A DNA stretch of 19,983 bases from CAZOZK01 sp964584245 (GTDB taxonomy: Bacteria; Patescibacteriota; Microgenomatia; UBA1400; PJMF01): the NCBI GenBank assembly GCA_964584245.1, contig CAZOZK010000004.1, forward strand, positions 1-19,983, in the 5' to 3' direction. The translations under genes were made by a program, and so were the position numbers. Positions 1-7,036 of this stretch are shown here, piece by piece. The notes under the pieces are model-generated. The model saw only the letters and a list, made by a program, of their open reading frames with translations, was not told the DNA's origin and made no database searches. Positions within the stretch are counted from its first letter, which is position 1. Every line of letters starts with the position of its first letter.

Positions 1-740
1 TGTGGAACCATACCCGATAGTATCACACTTTCAACCCCTTTTTCTGCAAGCTGCATCGACTCATCTATCTTGTGCCACATGCCACCGGTCACATCAAAAC
101 CTTTGGTTTGACCCATCAATTTATGCACCTCATCTGAGTTGTTACTATTGATAACTGGAATCACATTTTGATCTGCATCAAACACACCAGGCACTTCTGT
201 AACATGCACAATTCGTGACACGCCATAACCTGCCTCTTGGGCAACACCAATCAAATAGGCCAAGACTTTTTCGGTCGACCAAATAGTGCAGCCACGCTGT
301 GAATCGACCAAAACATCTCCCCCAGAAATTGGGAAAAGACCTTTGTTTAAATACTCCAAGAATACACCAGCGGAGTATGCAGTTGGCTTATCATTTTCAG
401 TCACAAGTGCATTGCTCATGTAGTAGCTGACCGCTGGAATATCCTTAGTCAAAAATGCATTAACCACAATTCGATTGAGCTGGGCCGCGCTGTCCTGGGT
501 AATAGCCATACCGATCTTGCTATCTTCTGATACAAACCCCTCCATGGTTCTGTAACGCATAGCTGGCGCGTGGGCAAAACTGCCTTGGCCGTGCCCAACC
601 ACATAGCGATCACCTGTCTTGAGAGCAGCTGCTGCAATTTCATCTACCAGGCGGTGCAATACTTGTTTTCGCACTACCATTGGCACTTCTTTATTGGTGA
701 TGATTGAGCCGCCGAGTTTGATAAAAATGAGATTTGACAT
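1..740 (-). CDS. Isopentenyl phosphate kinase (amino acid kinase fold), 3' end cut by window
   Basis: The product probably phosphorylates isopentenyl phosphate to isopentenyl diphosphate with ATP, the last kinase step of the alternative mevalonate pathway in the cytoplasm. I translated it by hand from the ATG at 740: it opens MSNLIFIKLGGSIITNK, the nucleotide-binding start of amino acid kinases. GHGQGSFAHAP at residues 49-59 matches the family HGGGSFGHP motif, with the second His (H57, the substrate-phosphate His of IPKs) kept and two Gly changed to Gln and Ala. SGGDVLVD near residue 150 and TGGMWHK near residue 225 match the later substrate and ATP-site motifs. About 246 residues are visible; IPKs are usually about 245-265, so only a short C-terminal piece is missing. 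It lies downstream of a Nudix gene and idi on the same strand, which supports the isoprenoid role. A different small-molecule kinase of the same fold is the main alternative. Confidence 0.87.
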   Translation of the reverse strand, partial: MSNLIFIKLGGSIITNKEVPMVVRKQVLHRLVDEIAAAALKTGDRYVVGHGQGSFAHAPAMRYRTMEGFVSEDSKIGMAITQDSAAQLNRIVVNAFLTKDIPAVSYYMSNALVTENDKPTAYSAGVFLEYLNKGLFPISGGDVLVDSQRGCTIWSTEKVLAYLIGVAQEAGYGVSRIVHVTEVPGVFDADQNVIPVINSNNSDEVHKLMGQTKGFDVTGGMWHKIDESMQLAEKGVESVILSGMVP

Positions 741-785
741 AATTTTCTTGAGTAATTTATAATTTTATTATTGATAAAGTTTTAA

Positions 786-1523
786 TTACGAAGCAGCTGT
801 CATGTGTTGTTCTTGGAAATCTAAAAAATGTGGTTGGACTGCTTGTTTTGCCAAATCTTGAGCAAGTAGCGGCAAGATAACCTGTCCATATGGTCTAACT
901 GTTGCTAATTTTTGTTGGTTAAGTGGATCTATATATTCAAATCCAATTGCTTGCAGCAGTTCCTGCAAACCAGGAATTCTTGATATATCGAAAAGTACAG
1001 CAGTGATAGAAATGATTCCGCGTAACTCAAAGTTTTCTATATCTACTTCTACATTGTTGAGTGGTGTTTCTTTTTTTCTCCACTGAGCAACTCTAAGGGT
1101 ATCAAAATGAATAAACTGAGCTGGTTCTAGTTTTTTTATTTCATCAATTATTTTTATTAAATACATATCCACAATAAATTTAAAAATAGTAACTTCTTCA
1201 CTCACTGGCAATGATCTTAATGCTTCTTTAATTTCCTCAACTATTTCTCGTATTAGGGCATCAACAAGCTTTTCACCCTCTTCCACTGCTCCCCCAAGCA
1301 TACCTAACTCTGCATCTTGCAAAGCACCCATGGGAAATTGTTGGTCACTGTGTAAAAGCAAATCATCGCGAGTTTGTACAGCACGTAAAACTTGTTCAAC
1401 TTTTCTACCATCATCATCTTTGAGAATCTTTGGAAGTAAAAACTCTGTTCCTGGATTTTTCGAATTGTGAAATACAACGGTGATACCATTAATTTGTCTA
1501 GCATCCTCTAATGAAATCGACAT
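786..1523 (-). CDS. Nudix-box protein of the isoprenoid cluster
   Basis: A 245-residue soluble protein with a near-complete Nudix box at residues 78-100: G78, then E84, then R92-E93-I94-V95-E96-E97. The usual Gly two positions after the second Glu is K99. Nudix enzymes hydrolyse nucleoside diphosphate-X compounds or other diphosphates with a divalent metal held by the RExxEE glutamates, which are all present. The rest (acidic N-terminal half, hydrophobic C-terminal third) matches nothing I can name. Its ATG lies three bases after the idi stop codon and 45 bases before the kinase gene, so the three are probably one transcript. By position it might act on an isoprenoid diphosphate or be an accessory to the pathway, but that is inference. 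A housekeeping nucleotide-sanitising role is equally possible. Confidence 0.72.
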   Translation of the reverse strand: MSISLEDARQINGITVVFHNSKNPGTEFLLPKILKDDDGRKVEQVLRAVQTRDDLLLHSDQQFPMGALQDAELGMLGGAVEEGEKLVDALIREIVEEIKEALRSLPVSEEVTIFKFIVDMYLIKIIDEIKKLEPAQFIHFDTLRVAQWRKKETPLNNVEVDIENFELRGIISITAVLFDISRIPGLQELLQAIGFEYIDPLNQQKLATVRPYGQVILPLLAQDLAKQAVQPHFLDFQEQHMTAAS

Positions 1524-1526
1524 ACT

Positions 1527-2204
1527 CTATTTTTCACTCTTTTCTTTTAATACTGAAAAAATAATTGATAACAATTCTTCATCTCGCAGCATCCACACAA
1601 ACCATGGAGCCATGGTCATGTTCTCATTCCAAATAATTGGCGCGTTTGCATCTGCCAACCAATCTTCTTTTTTTGCAGCGTGGGTGATCTCATCAAAAGC
1701 AACCCACTTTGTCTCAATTACTTCACGAGGATTTGCAGAAAAAGTTACGTCAGATTTTTTATCAGTTGCATTGGCATGCGAATCAACAATACCCACAAAA
1801 ACCTGATCCATTTCACGCTCGGAAAATTCTTCGTTGCAACGGACTGCATACATAAATTTATAGGTAGCTTCCAAATGAGTAGCCTCAATTACGCCAGAGG
1901 TAAACCCAAGCTCTTCGCGCAATCGTCTATAGGCACACTCGCGATAACTCTCTCCTGGGCGAACATTGCCACAGGCAGTATTTGCCCACATATTTCCGCC
2001 AACAATTTTCTGTGGACTGCGTTTTTGCAACAACACTTCCCACTTTGGTTCTCGTTGAGTTCCGGAATTTCGAAAAATATAAATTGAGATTGCTCGATGC
2101 AAAGTCGCACCATGTCTATGGGCTTCATACTTGTCCATGGTGCCAGCTGGATGATCATTTTCATCGACGATGATGACACTATCCAACATATTTTTAGTTT
2201 GCAT
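1527..2204 (-). CDS. idi: Isopentenyl-diphosphate delta-isomerase, type I
   Basis: Interconverts isopentenyl and dimethylallyl diphosphate, supplying both C5 units for isoprenoids. The 225-residue product aligns by eye over its length with E. coli Idi. MQTKN...KYEAHRHGATLHRA carries the two metal-ligand His (H29 and H36, spaced seven apart as in E. coli). VLLQKRSPQK follows, then NTACGNVRPGE with the catalytic Cys at C78, REMDQVF with the glutamate pair E129/E131, and APWF near the end. The odd point is the CGH motif: the His that in E. coli (H69) is a metal ligand is Asn80 here. A seven-residue insertion precedes the KRS block. ATG 2204 is chosen because it matches the E. coli N terminus; M at 2189 is possible. 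It sits between two small membrane-protein genes upstream and the Nudix and IPK genes downstream on the same strand. Confidence 0.9.
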   Translation of the reverse strand: MQTKNMLDSVIIVDENDHPAGTMDKYEAHRHGATLHRAISIYIFRNSGTQREPKWEVLLQKRSPQKIVGGNMWANTACGNVRPGESYRECAYRRLREELGFTSGVIEATHLEATYKFMYAVRCNEEFSEREMDQVFVGIVDSHANATDKKSDVTFSANPREVIETKWVAFDEITHAAKKEDWLADANAPIIWNENMTMAPWFVWMLRDEELLSIIFSVLKEKSEK

Positions 2205-2263
2205 ACGGTATTAGTCGCAAAAAAAAGAATAATCACGCAAACTCAGTGTGCCTTGGAGAAAAA

Positions 2264-2647
2264 TCAATCACGATATAACCACCAAAAGCGGAAAAAAAGA
2301 TATAGCAGCAGTAATTGCCAAAAAACTATAAAGAAGGTGAGCCAATTTGAGGCGAAATCAATGTAATCGCATCCAAAAAATCCTGCGGTTGTGCATGAAA
2401 ATACTACTCGTACCAAAGGTACAAAGAGATATCTCCACAGCACTGTCACTAATCCCAATAATACAGTTGGCAATAAACTCATCAACACAAAGACTTTTTC
2501 CTGCACCAACAGTTGCATGGTTTGATACGGATGCAACAACAATCCCAAAGTAATTTGCCCAATTGAATAAATCAGTGAAGCAAAAAAATATGGATATGAT
2601 TGTTTTGTGCTAGATAATTGCTCAGATTTTGCCAATTGTGCCGTCAT
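2264..2647 (-). CDS. Small polytopic membrane protein, unknown function
   Basis: A 127-residue protein, almost entirely hydrophobic after a polar stretch of about 18 residues. Three or four membrane helices are visible: about residues 20-40 (FFASLIYSIGQITLGLLL), 50-84 (long enough for one or two, with an internal Arg) and 103-124 (Trp- and Phe-rich). The C terminus is short and charged (WLYRD). Its ATG overlaps the TGA of the preceding 61-residue gene (ATGA), so the two are probably translationally coupled and their products may work together. The layout is loosely like Yip1-type membrane proteins, but I see no diagnostic motif and do not assign a family. Downstream of an ECF-type sigma gene, it could belong to a membrane signalling unit; this is inference. 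Confidence 0.6.
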   Translation of the reverse strand: MTAQLAKSEQLSSTKQSYPYFFASLIYSIGQITLGLLLHPYQTMQLLVQEKVFVLMSLLPTVLLGLVTVLWRYLFVPLVRVVFSCTTAGFFGCDYIDFASNWLTFFIVFWQLLLLYLFFRFWWLYRD

Positions 2648-2829
2648 AGCATCTCCAAAATAACTGCCACTAACCCAGAGCTAACGAGCATAACTTGCCA
2701 AGAATACTTGCCAATAAATGAAGTAAAAACGTCTAATTGCTCGGGGAGAATACGCTTTGTATGCACCAAAGACTGCTTTGCTGCTTGAGCTTGGAGGGCT
2801 TTTAAAAAATCACTTTCACTTTTTTTCAT
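2644..2829 (-). CDS. 61-residue single-pass membrane protein, candidate anti-sigma
   Basis: A very small protein: a charged N-terminal half of about 38 residues (MKKSESDFLKALQAQAAKQ and on), then one hydrophobic helix at about residues 43-60 (SWQVMLVSSGLVAVILEM). The shape, a short cytoplasmic part joined to one membrane helix, directly downstream of an ECF-type sigma gene (42 bases away), is what a minimal membrane anti-sigma factor would look like. No zinc-binding HxxxCxxC motif is present, so it is not a classical ZAS-type anti-sigma. The ATGA overlap with the next membrane-protein gene supports it being a real gene. I see no clear ribosome binding site. Function is inferred from position only. 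Confidence 0.58.
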   Translation of the reverse strand: MKKSESDFLKALQAQAAKQSLVHTKRILPEQLDVFTSFIGKYSWQVMLVSSGLVAVILEML

Positions 2830-2871
2830 AGGTCATATTCTTGCTGTTTTGACATTCAGTTTGCAACCAAA

Positions 2872-3462
2872 TTACCCAATCGCAACAGCCCACAGTTCTT
2901 TAAACTCACGTCGCGCTCTAAAAAGATCGGATTCAACTGCTTTTTCGGATCGATCATTCGCCAATGCTAACTGTTTAATTGATTGCTCATCAAAATACTT
3001 ACTCAGCAACAGATCGCGATACTTCGGAGTCATTTTCTTGAGAGTCTCACGCACTATTTCTGCAACATCACTCGCATCTCCAGCAGATTCAATCACCAGC
3101 CAATCCATGAGTGGTAATGTTTTTAAAGCCTTTTTTGCGTAGCGTTTTCGATAGTAATCAGCAACTTCATGCCGAGCGATACTGCACATCCATGTCCATA
3201 AAGAACTATGACCACGAAACAGCGGCAACTGCTGCAAACTATGCACAAAGACTTCTTGGACTAGCTCGTCGCGATCTTTTGGATTATCAATTTTTGAACC
3301 TATATATGCTGTAACTGGTGACTTAAACAACTTAAACCATTGTTCAACTGCTTGAGGTAAGCCTTGTTTTAAATCAGCGATCAAAGCCTGCTCAATGTGG
3401 GATGGAACAATCGGGGAATCTTTACCAGAATCCGATGGAAAATTAGTTTGCGATGTTTTCAC
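2872..3462 (-). CDS. ECF-type RNA polymerase sigma factor
   Basis: Directs RNA polymerase to a specific promoter set. With a GTG start at 3462 the protein has 196 residues, normal for this class. Region 2 lies at about residues 24-100: DELVQEVFVHSLQQLP and LWTWMCSIARHEVADYYRKR match the -10-binding and core-binding helices. After a variable linker, region 4 covers about residues 140-190, with MTPKYRDLLLSKYF and a helix-turn-helix followed by VESDLFRARREFKEL. An in-frame ATG at 3633 would add 57 residues that match nothing in sigma factors and would run across the promoter, start and signal peptide of the divergent pilin gene, so I prefer GTG 3462. No ATG lies between. The next genes downstream are two small membrane proteins, one a possible anti-sigma. 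Family is secure; the start is not. Confidence 0.85.
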   Translation of the reverse strand: MKTSQTNFPSDSGKDSPIVPSHIEQALIADLKQGLPQAVEQWFKLFKSPVTAYIGSKIDNPKDRDELVQEVFVHSLQQLPLFRGHSSLWTWMCSIARHEVADYYRKRYAKKALKTLPLMDWLVIESAGDASDVAEIVRETLKKMTPKYRDLLLSKYFDEQSIKQLALANDRSEKAVESDLFRARREFKELWAVAIG

Positions 3463-3472
3463 TATTACTTCA

Positions 3473-3508
3473 TTGCTTGGTTTGCTATTACCGATTATAA
3501 TACCATGT
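3473..3508. promoter_or_regulatory. Divergent promoter with a shared -10 element (sigma gene / pilin 1)
   Basis: On the plus strand TTGCTT (3473-3478), a 17-base spacer and a perfect TATAAT (3496-3501) precede the pilin 1 ATG at 3509 by only seven bases, so that transcript would be leaderless. On the minus strand the same bases read TGG-TATTAT (TATTAT at 3502-3497), an extended -10 pointing at the sigma gene, with a predicted start near 3490 and a leader of about 28 bases to GTG 3462. The two -10 elements overlap, so polymerase could occupy only one at a time. The plus-strand promoter is well supported; the minus-strand one is likely. Confidence 0.6.
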
Positions 3509-3964
3509 ATGAGATATCCAGTTACACATAAAGTAATAAAACGATCAGTAAAACGTTTTTTTATCCCAGTCTCATTTTTTCTATCTTTGGTGGTTTCTAA
3601 AATCTCACCAGGGATAGTACACGCCGGCTGCAATACAGCCGAAGGCGGACTAAATCTTGCCGACTGCTATACTGTGGGTATTGGCGAAACCACAACTGTC
3701 CAAAGTTTATTTAAAACACCAGCAGATCTCATCAACTTAATCATCCAAAATCTAGTTGCACTTTCTGGCTTATTCTTGCTATTTTTGTTTATCTTTGCAG
3801 GATTCCAATATATTAGTGATACAACTAAAGGGAAAGACCGTGCCAGGGAAATTCTTACAAACGCAATGTACGGTGTAATTGTTATGTTTTGTGCCTACTG
3901 GATTGTACAAATTGCTCTTTTTGTGACTGGAATAGATACTTCAACTACGATAATCCTGCCTTAA
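3509..3964 (+). CDS. Type IV secretion pilin-like protein 1 (VirB2/TrbC-like)
   Basis: First of nine tandem paralogues; 151 residues. A basic N terminus and hydrophobic stretch form a signal peptide (residues 1 to about 39, ending VHA before GC). The core is two membrane helices, about residues 77-100 and 118-145, joined by a short polar loop, as in VirB2/TrbC pilins. It is the most divergent copy: the usual W-[IV]-x-[SA]-G-G-D loop reads FQYISDTTKGKDRAREI, so the GGD is lost, but the basic Lys/Arg spacing after it is kept. The start at 3509 is chosen because it gives the signal peptide and sits seven bases after a perfect TATAAT; an in-frame ATG at 3395 would lie inside the divergent sigma gene. 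Such pilins would sit in the inner membrane before assembly into a pilus or channel. Confidence 0.75.
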   Translation: MRYPVTHKVIKRSVKRFFIPVSFFLSLVVSKISPGIVHAGCNTAEGGLNLADCYTVGIGETTTVQSLFKTPADLINLIIQNLVALSGLFLLFLFIFAGFQYISDTTKGKDRAREILTNAMYGVIVMFCAYWIVQIALFVTGIDTSTTIILP

Positions 3965-3975
3965 AAGCAAAAAAG

Positions 3976-4022
3976 TGATATACTATCAAAACAGAGATTA
4001 CAGATATAAATCACGATATACA
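3976..4022 (+). promoter_or_regulatory. Promoter region for pilins 2-4
   Basis: Two candidate -10 elements precede pilin 2. TGA-TATACT (hexamer 3979-3984) is an extended -10 that would start transcription near 3992. TATACA (4017-4022) ends seven bases before the ATG at 4030 and would give a leaderless mRNA. The first has the better sequence; the second fits the spacing seen at other genes in this window. No terminator separates pilin 1 from pilin 2. Confidence 0.45.
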
Positions 4023-4029
4023 CTGTATT

Positions 4030-4530
4030 ATGCAACACACTATAAATAAGATTCTCATATCGGTAACTACTAATCTAAAAACTGTCAAAAGGATGTGTGT
4101 CAGAAAATCCACCCCTTTTCTCGCTGGAGCCTTTGGCACAATTACTAAACCACCTGGGGTAAATCGTTTTGGCAGCAATGGTGAAATTGGTATATTGGTA
4201 TTTCTCTCAAATTTGTTACAGCTTGGCACCGTAATCGCTGGACTTTGGGTTTTGCTAAACTTCATTTTAGCTGGATTCGAGTACATATCTTCTCAAGGTG
4301 ACTCTGGTGCTCACGCCAAAGTACGTGAAAAAATCACAAATAGTGTAATTGGTCTGATTATTATTGCAGTTGCGTATACATTAGTAGCAGTTATTGGATT
4401 AATACTTTTTGGAGAAGCAGGTTACTTCTTAAATCCAACATTAGTGACTCCTAGTGATCCAGTTCCTGGTGTGCCTGCCCGAATAGTACCAGTAGAAATA
4501 CCGGCACCACAACCATTTGGTAACCCATAA
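4030..4530 (+). CDS. Type IV secretion pilin-like protein 2
   Basis: A 166-residue paralogue. The N terminus (MQHTINKILISVTTNLKTVK) is basic and not clearly a cleavable signal peptide. Two membrane helices follow at about residues 55-80 and 104-128. The loop between them reads FEYISSQGDSGAHAKVREK, an altered form of the family loop with one Gly lost and a small insertion. The last 30 residues are a Pro/Val-rich tail (VTPSDPVPGVPARIVPVE), also seen in shorter form in pilins 3 and 4, which may be an exposed extension. It ends four bases before pilin 3, so these are co-transcribed. An internal ATG at 4093 is a possible alternative start. Confidence 0.75.
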   Translation: MQHTINKILISVTTNLKTVKRMCVRKSTPFLAGAFGTITKPPGVNRFGSNGEIGILVFLSNLLQLGTVIAGLWVLLNFILAGFEYISSQGDSGAHAKVREKITNSVIGLIIIAVAYTLVAVIGLILFGEAGYFLNPTLVTPSDPVPGVPARIVPVEIPAPQPFGNP

Positions 4531-4534
4531 TACA

Positions 4535-5008
4535 ATGAAAACACCTTTTCTATTCCTTTTTTTAGCACTATTTGCAAGTGTTTCCCTGCTAACAACTCCC
4601 CTCGCTTCTGCCAATTTTGGTCCAGGTGTTGAAGGCCTTTCAAACCAAGGCTTATTCAATGATGTAAACCCAGCAGATGGTACAGACGAGGCTCTAACCA
4701 ACCTAGAAGTATTTTTATCGCGAGTAATCGGTGGACTTACCACACTATCATCATTTTTCTTTTTGCTCTACTTTGTTCTTGGCACATTTTCGTGGGTAAC
4801 TGCTGGGGGTGACCAAAGCAAAATTTCTAAAGCTCGTGACCAAATGGTACAAGGGGCACTTGGCATGATCGTTATTGTTGGAGCATATTCTGTAATTGGA
4901 ACAATTGGGACAGTGCTTGGCCTGAAACTACTCAGCCCAGCAGATCAGTTGCGCTCAGTATTTGGGTTAGATGCAGTACCAGGAGTTTCAACACCAGCAA
5001 GACCATAA
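4535..5008 (+). CDS. Type IV secretion pilin-like protein 3
   Basis: A 157-residue paralogue with a clear signal peptide (residues 1-26: MKTPFLFLFLALFASVS then LASA before NFGPG). The conserved block TDEALTNLEVFLSRVIGGLT leads into helix 1, the loop FSWVTAGGDQSKISKARDQM, and helix 2 (ALGMIVIVGAYSVIGTIGTVLG), then a short Pro-containing tail. ATG 4535 is preferred over an in-frame ATG at 4517 because it gives the signal peptide and avoids overlap with pilin 2. No Shine-Dalgarno is visible in the four-base gap. It is strikingly similar to pilin 4 along its whole mature length, pointing to a recent duplication compared with the other copies. Confidence 0.82.
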   Translation: MKTPFLFLFLALFASVSLLTTPLASANFGPGVEGLSNQGLFNDVNPADGTDEALTNLEVFLSRVIGGLTTLSSFFFLLYFVLGTFSWVTAGGDQSKISKARDQMVQGALGMIVIVGAYSVIGTIGTVLGLKLLSPADQLRSVFGLDAVPGVSTPARP

Positions 5009-5013
5009 CCACT

Positions 5014-5529
5014 ATGAATCAGCTCATGTCATCAATCAAGAAAATAAGCCTACTAGTAGCCTTCATATTACTTGGAGTATATTTTTCTGGTGCATCAAAC
5101 GTAAATGGAGTTTTACAGCCGTTTCAACCTCAATTAGTAGAAGCTGGTGGATTACAGTTCACTGAATACAGCGTCAAAGATCCAGCACTGAACGGACTAC
5201 TCGGCGGCAGTGACTCATCTCAGGGCACTGATGCCTTAACCAACTTCGAAATGATCGCCTCACGGATAATTGGAGGTCTCACCATCGTCGGCGGTGTCTT
5301 CTTTGTTATCTACTTTATGCTGGCAAGTTTCACTTGGGTGACAGCTGGTGGTGACGCAGGTAAAATCCAAAAATCTCGAGACCAAATGGTACAAGGTGTA
5401 CTTGGCCTTATCATTATTATAATTGCCTACTCAGTGGTAAGCGCAATTGGTACTGTTATAGGTATCAACATCTTAAATCCTTCAGCACAAGTTAAGGAGA
5501 TATTTTTTGAAACTCCAGCCCAACCTTAA
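5014..5529 (+). CDS. Type IV secretion pilin-like protein 4
   Basis: A 171-residue paralogue. The N-terminal hydrophobic segment (SLLVAFILLGVYFSGAS) acts as a signal peptide or anchor. TDALTNFEMIASRIIGGLT, helix 1, the loop FTWVTAGGDAGKIQKSRDQM and helix 2 (VLGLIIIIIAYSVVSAIGTVIG) follow, and it ends with FETPAQP. The order of blocks matches pilin 3 closely. The gap to pilin 3 is five bases with no Shine-Dalgarno; an in-frame ATG at 5026 is an alternative start. It probably closes a pilin 2-3-4 transcription unit, since a 53-base gap with its own -10-like sequence follows. Confidence 0.82.
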   Translation: MNQLMSSIKKISLLVAFILLGVYFSGASNVNGVLQPFQPQLVEAGGLQFTEYSVKDPALNGLLGGSDSSQGTDALTNFEMIASRIIGGLTIVGGVFFVIYFMLASFTWVTAGGDAGKIQKSRDQMVQGVLGLIIIIIAYSVVSAIGTVIGINILNPSAQVKEIFFETPAQP

Positions 5530-5567
5530 ATAAAAAAGATATTCATTACGATAACTACAAAGTAACA

Positions 5568-5573
5568 TAAAAT
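5568..5573 (+). promoter_or_regulatory. Candidate -10 for pilin 5
   Basis: TAAAAT ends nine bases before the ATG at 5583, the same arrangement as at other genes here, so a near-leaderless start is likely. No good -35 element is visible, and no Shine-Dalgarno lies before the ATG. Confidence 0.35.
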
Positions 5574-5582
5574 AAATACACT

Positions 5583-5996
5583 ATGAAACTACTCAAAAAA
5601 GTCCTTACCATTACAGCTACCCAGCTCACTGCCCTATTCTTGTTTGCACAATCAACTGCTGCACAAATCACCAATCCAGCACTCAGTGCAGGCATGGGTG
5701 GCGCAAAAGCAGACGCAACTGCAGCTCAAGATGGCACCCTTTTTGCTTCATATTTCATCCGAGTATGGCAATTGGTCATCTCAATTGGCGGACTTATGGT
5801 TGTTTTGTACTTTATCTGGGGATCCCTTGAGTGGATTCTAGCCGGCGGCGACCAAAGCAAAATCCAAAAAGGTCGAGACCGTATTGTGCAAGCTGTCATA
5901 GGAATGATATTATTGGCAGGATCATTTGTTATTGTGACCTTTATTAACCAATTATTCTTTGCAGACACATTTGATATTTTGAACTTGAGTTTTTAA
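5583..5996 (+). CDS. Type IV secretion pilin-like protein 5
   Basis: A 137-residue paralogue. The signal peptide covers residues 1-27 (MKLLKKVLTITATQLTALF, then AQSTAAQ before ITNPAL). Helix 1 (about residues 58-78) runs into the loop LEWILAGGDQSKIQKGRDRI, a textbook form of the array's signature, and helix 2 (VIGMILLAGSFVIVTFINQLFF). The mature protein has almost no extra N- or C-terminal extension, so it may be the closest to a minimal pilin. The loop and the following KIQKGRD are shared almost exactly with pilin 6, its downstream neighbour, 17 bases away. Confidence 0.83.
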   Translation: MKLLKKVLTITATQLTALFLFAQSTAAQITNPALSAGMGGAKADATAAQDGTLFASYFIRVWQLVISIGGLMVVLYFIWGSLEWILAGGDQSKIQKGRDRIVQAVIGMILLAGSFVIVTFINQLFFADTFDILNLSF

Positions 5997-6013
5997 ACTA
6001 AAAGGCACACATT

Positions 6014-6544
6014 ATGTCACAATTGGAACAATCTTTAAGAGCACTTACAACTACCGCCCAGCCAGCTGACACTGCAGCTGTCACCATAAATTTGACCGAG
6101 CAAGCAACCACTGCGGAACTTTCTGGTTCAGCTACCACTTTTGGAGCGTATTTATCATCAATATTTAGTGCAGTTATGGTTGTTGCGGCACTTATGGTGT
6201 TATTTTATTTTATTTGGGGTGCCATTGAGTGGATTAGCTCTGGCGGAGATCAAGGAAAAATCCAAAAAGGCCGAGATAAAATTACTCAATCTGTTATTGG
6301 AATCATAGTACTATCTGCAAGCATTGTGATGTTTATGGTAGTCCAAAACTTCTTGGGGTTGAATATTTTGAGTACTTCAAGGTCAAGAGGTACCTCAATA
6401 CAAGCTGGTAAAACCAATACAAAAACAGGTGAGTTTGTACCATATGTACCTCCTGTGCTAGATGAAGATCAAAAATCAGCTGCTGAAAGTCTTGTTGAAC
6501 TTCTAAGAAGAAGAAGAAGTACTAATACCACAACAACAAATTAA
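6014..6544 (+). CDS. Type IV secretion pilin-like protein 6, no signal peptide
   Basis: A 176-residue paralogue. Unlike most copies it has no signal peptide: the first 48 residues are polar and Thr/Ala-rich (MSQLEQSLRALTTTAQPADT). Helix 1 (VMVVAALMVLFYFIWGAIEW) leads to the loop EWISSGGDQGKIQKGRDKI, then helix 2 (VIGIIVLSASIVMFMVVQNFLG). A long hydrophilic tail of about 60 residues follows, ending in four Arg and a Thr/Asn run. The tail is unique in the array and could be a cytoplasmic or exposed contact region. AAGG at 6002-6005 lies eight bases before the ATG, one of the few Shine-Dalgarno-like starts here. Confidence 0.8.
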   Translation: MSQLEQSLRALTTTAQPADTAAVTINLTEQATTAELSGSATTFGAYLSSIFSAVMVVAALMVLFYFIWGAIEWISSGGDQGKIQKGRDKITQSVIGIIVLSASIVMFMVVQNFLGLNILSTSRSRGTSIQAGKTNTKTGEFVPYVPPVLDEDQKSAAESLVELLRRRRSTNTTTTN

Positions 6545-6568
6545 CCAGTTTTTAATTTTGAAAAAAAG

Positions 6569-6598
6569 TGATAAAATAAATAAGAAGTATAAAAAGGA
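6569..6598 (+). promoter_or_regulatory. Extended -10 promoter and Shine-Dalgarno of pilin 7
   Basis: TGA-TAAAAT (hexamer 6572-6577) is an extended -10, and AAGGA (6594-6598) is a Shine-Dalgarno sequence. The latter is six bases before the ATG at 6605 and abuts the ATG at 6599, so it decides the start in favour of 6605. Confidence 0.5.
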
Positions 6599-6604
6599 AT
6601 GATT

Positions 6605-7018
6605 ATGAACAAACTTTCACAAAAATATCTCGCTGCTACACTCGCAGCTGGTGCAGCTTTTCAAGCTGCTGCTACAACAGCATCTGCAAAAACACAGTCA
6701 TTGATTAAAGGTGATTTCAAAACTCCAACTGGATATGCAACTGATTTGGGTGGTTTACTTCAATCAGTGCTTAACTTTGTTATGGTCATCGCAGCTCTCA
6801 TGGTGTTTTTCTACCTAATCTACGGTGGCATCGAATGGATTAGCTCAGGTGGTGACAAAGGTAAAACTGAATCAGCACGAAATAAGATTACAGCTGCAGT
6901 TGTCGGTCTTATTATCTTAGCTGCTTCATACGCAATTTTCATCGTGGTTCTTAACTTCCTTGGATTTGGAAGTATTCAAGAAGCACTCACTTTGCAAGGT
7001 ATTCAATCAGCTCAATAA
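6605..7018 (+). CDS. Type IV secretion pilin-like protein 7
   Basis: A 137-residue paralogue with an Ala-rich signal peptide (MNKLSQKYLAATLAAGAAF, cleavage after TASA). The mature part begins with a polar stretch and FKTPTGYATDLGGLLQ, then helix 1 (NFVMVIAALMVFFYLIYGG), the loop EWISSGGDKGKTESARNKI and helix 2 (AVVGLIILAASYAIFIVVLNFLGF). It has its own extended -10, a proper Shine-Dalgarno, and the only strong intrinsic terminator of the array right after it, so it may be an independently and strongly expressed unit: a good candidate for the major pilin. Its closest relative is pilin 8 next door (shared PTGYATD and SGGDKGK). A start at 6599 would add two residues. Confidence 0.85.
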   Translation: MNKLSQKYLAATLAAGAAFQAAATTASAKTQSLIKGDFKTPTGYATDLGGLLQSVLNFVMVIAALMVFFYLIYGGIEWISSGGDKGKTESARNKITAAVVGLIILAASYAIFIVVLNFLGFGSIQEALTLQGIQSAQ

Positions 7019-7036
7019 TTATATTTTGTATTTAAG

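Noticed and set aside
3463..3633. 57-residue N-terminal extension of the sigma factor from ATG 3633
   Set aside because: It has no similarity to sigma factors, crosses the signal peptide and -10 element of the divergent pilin gene, and makes the protein too long for the class.
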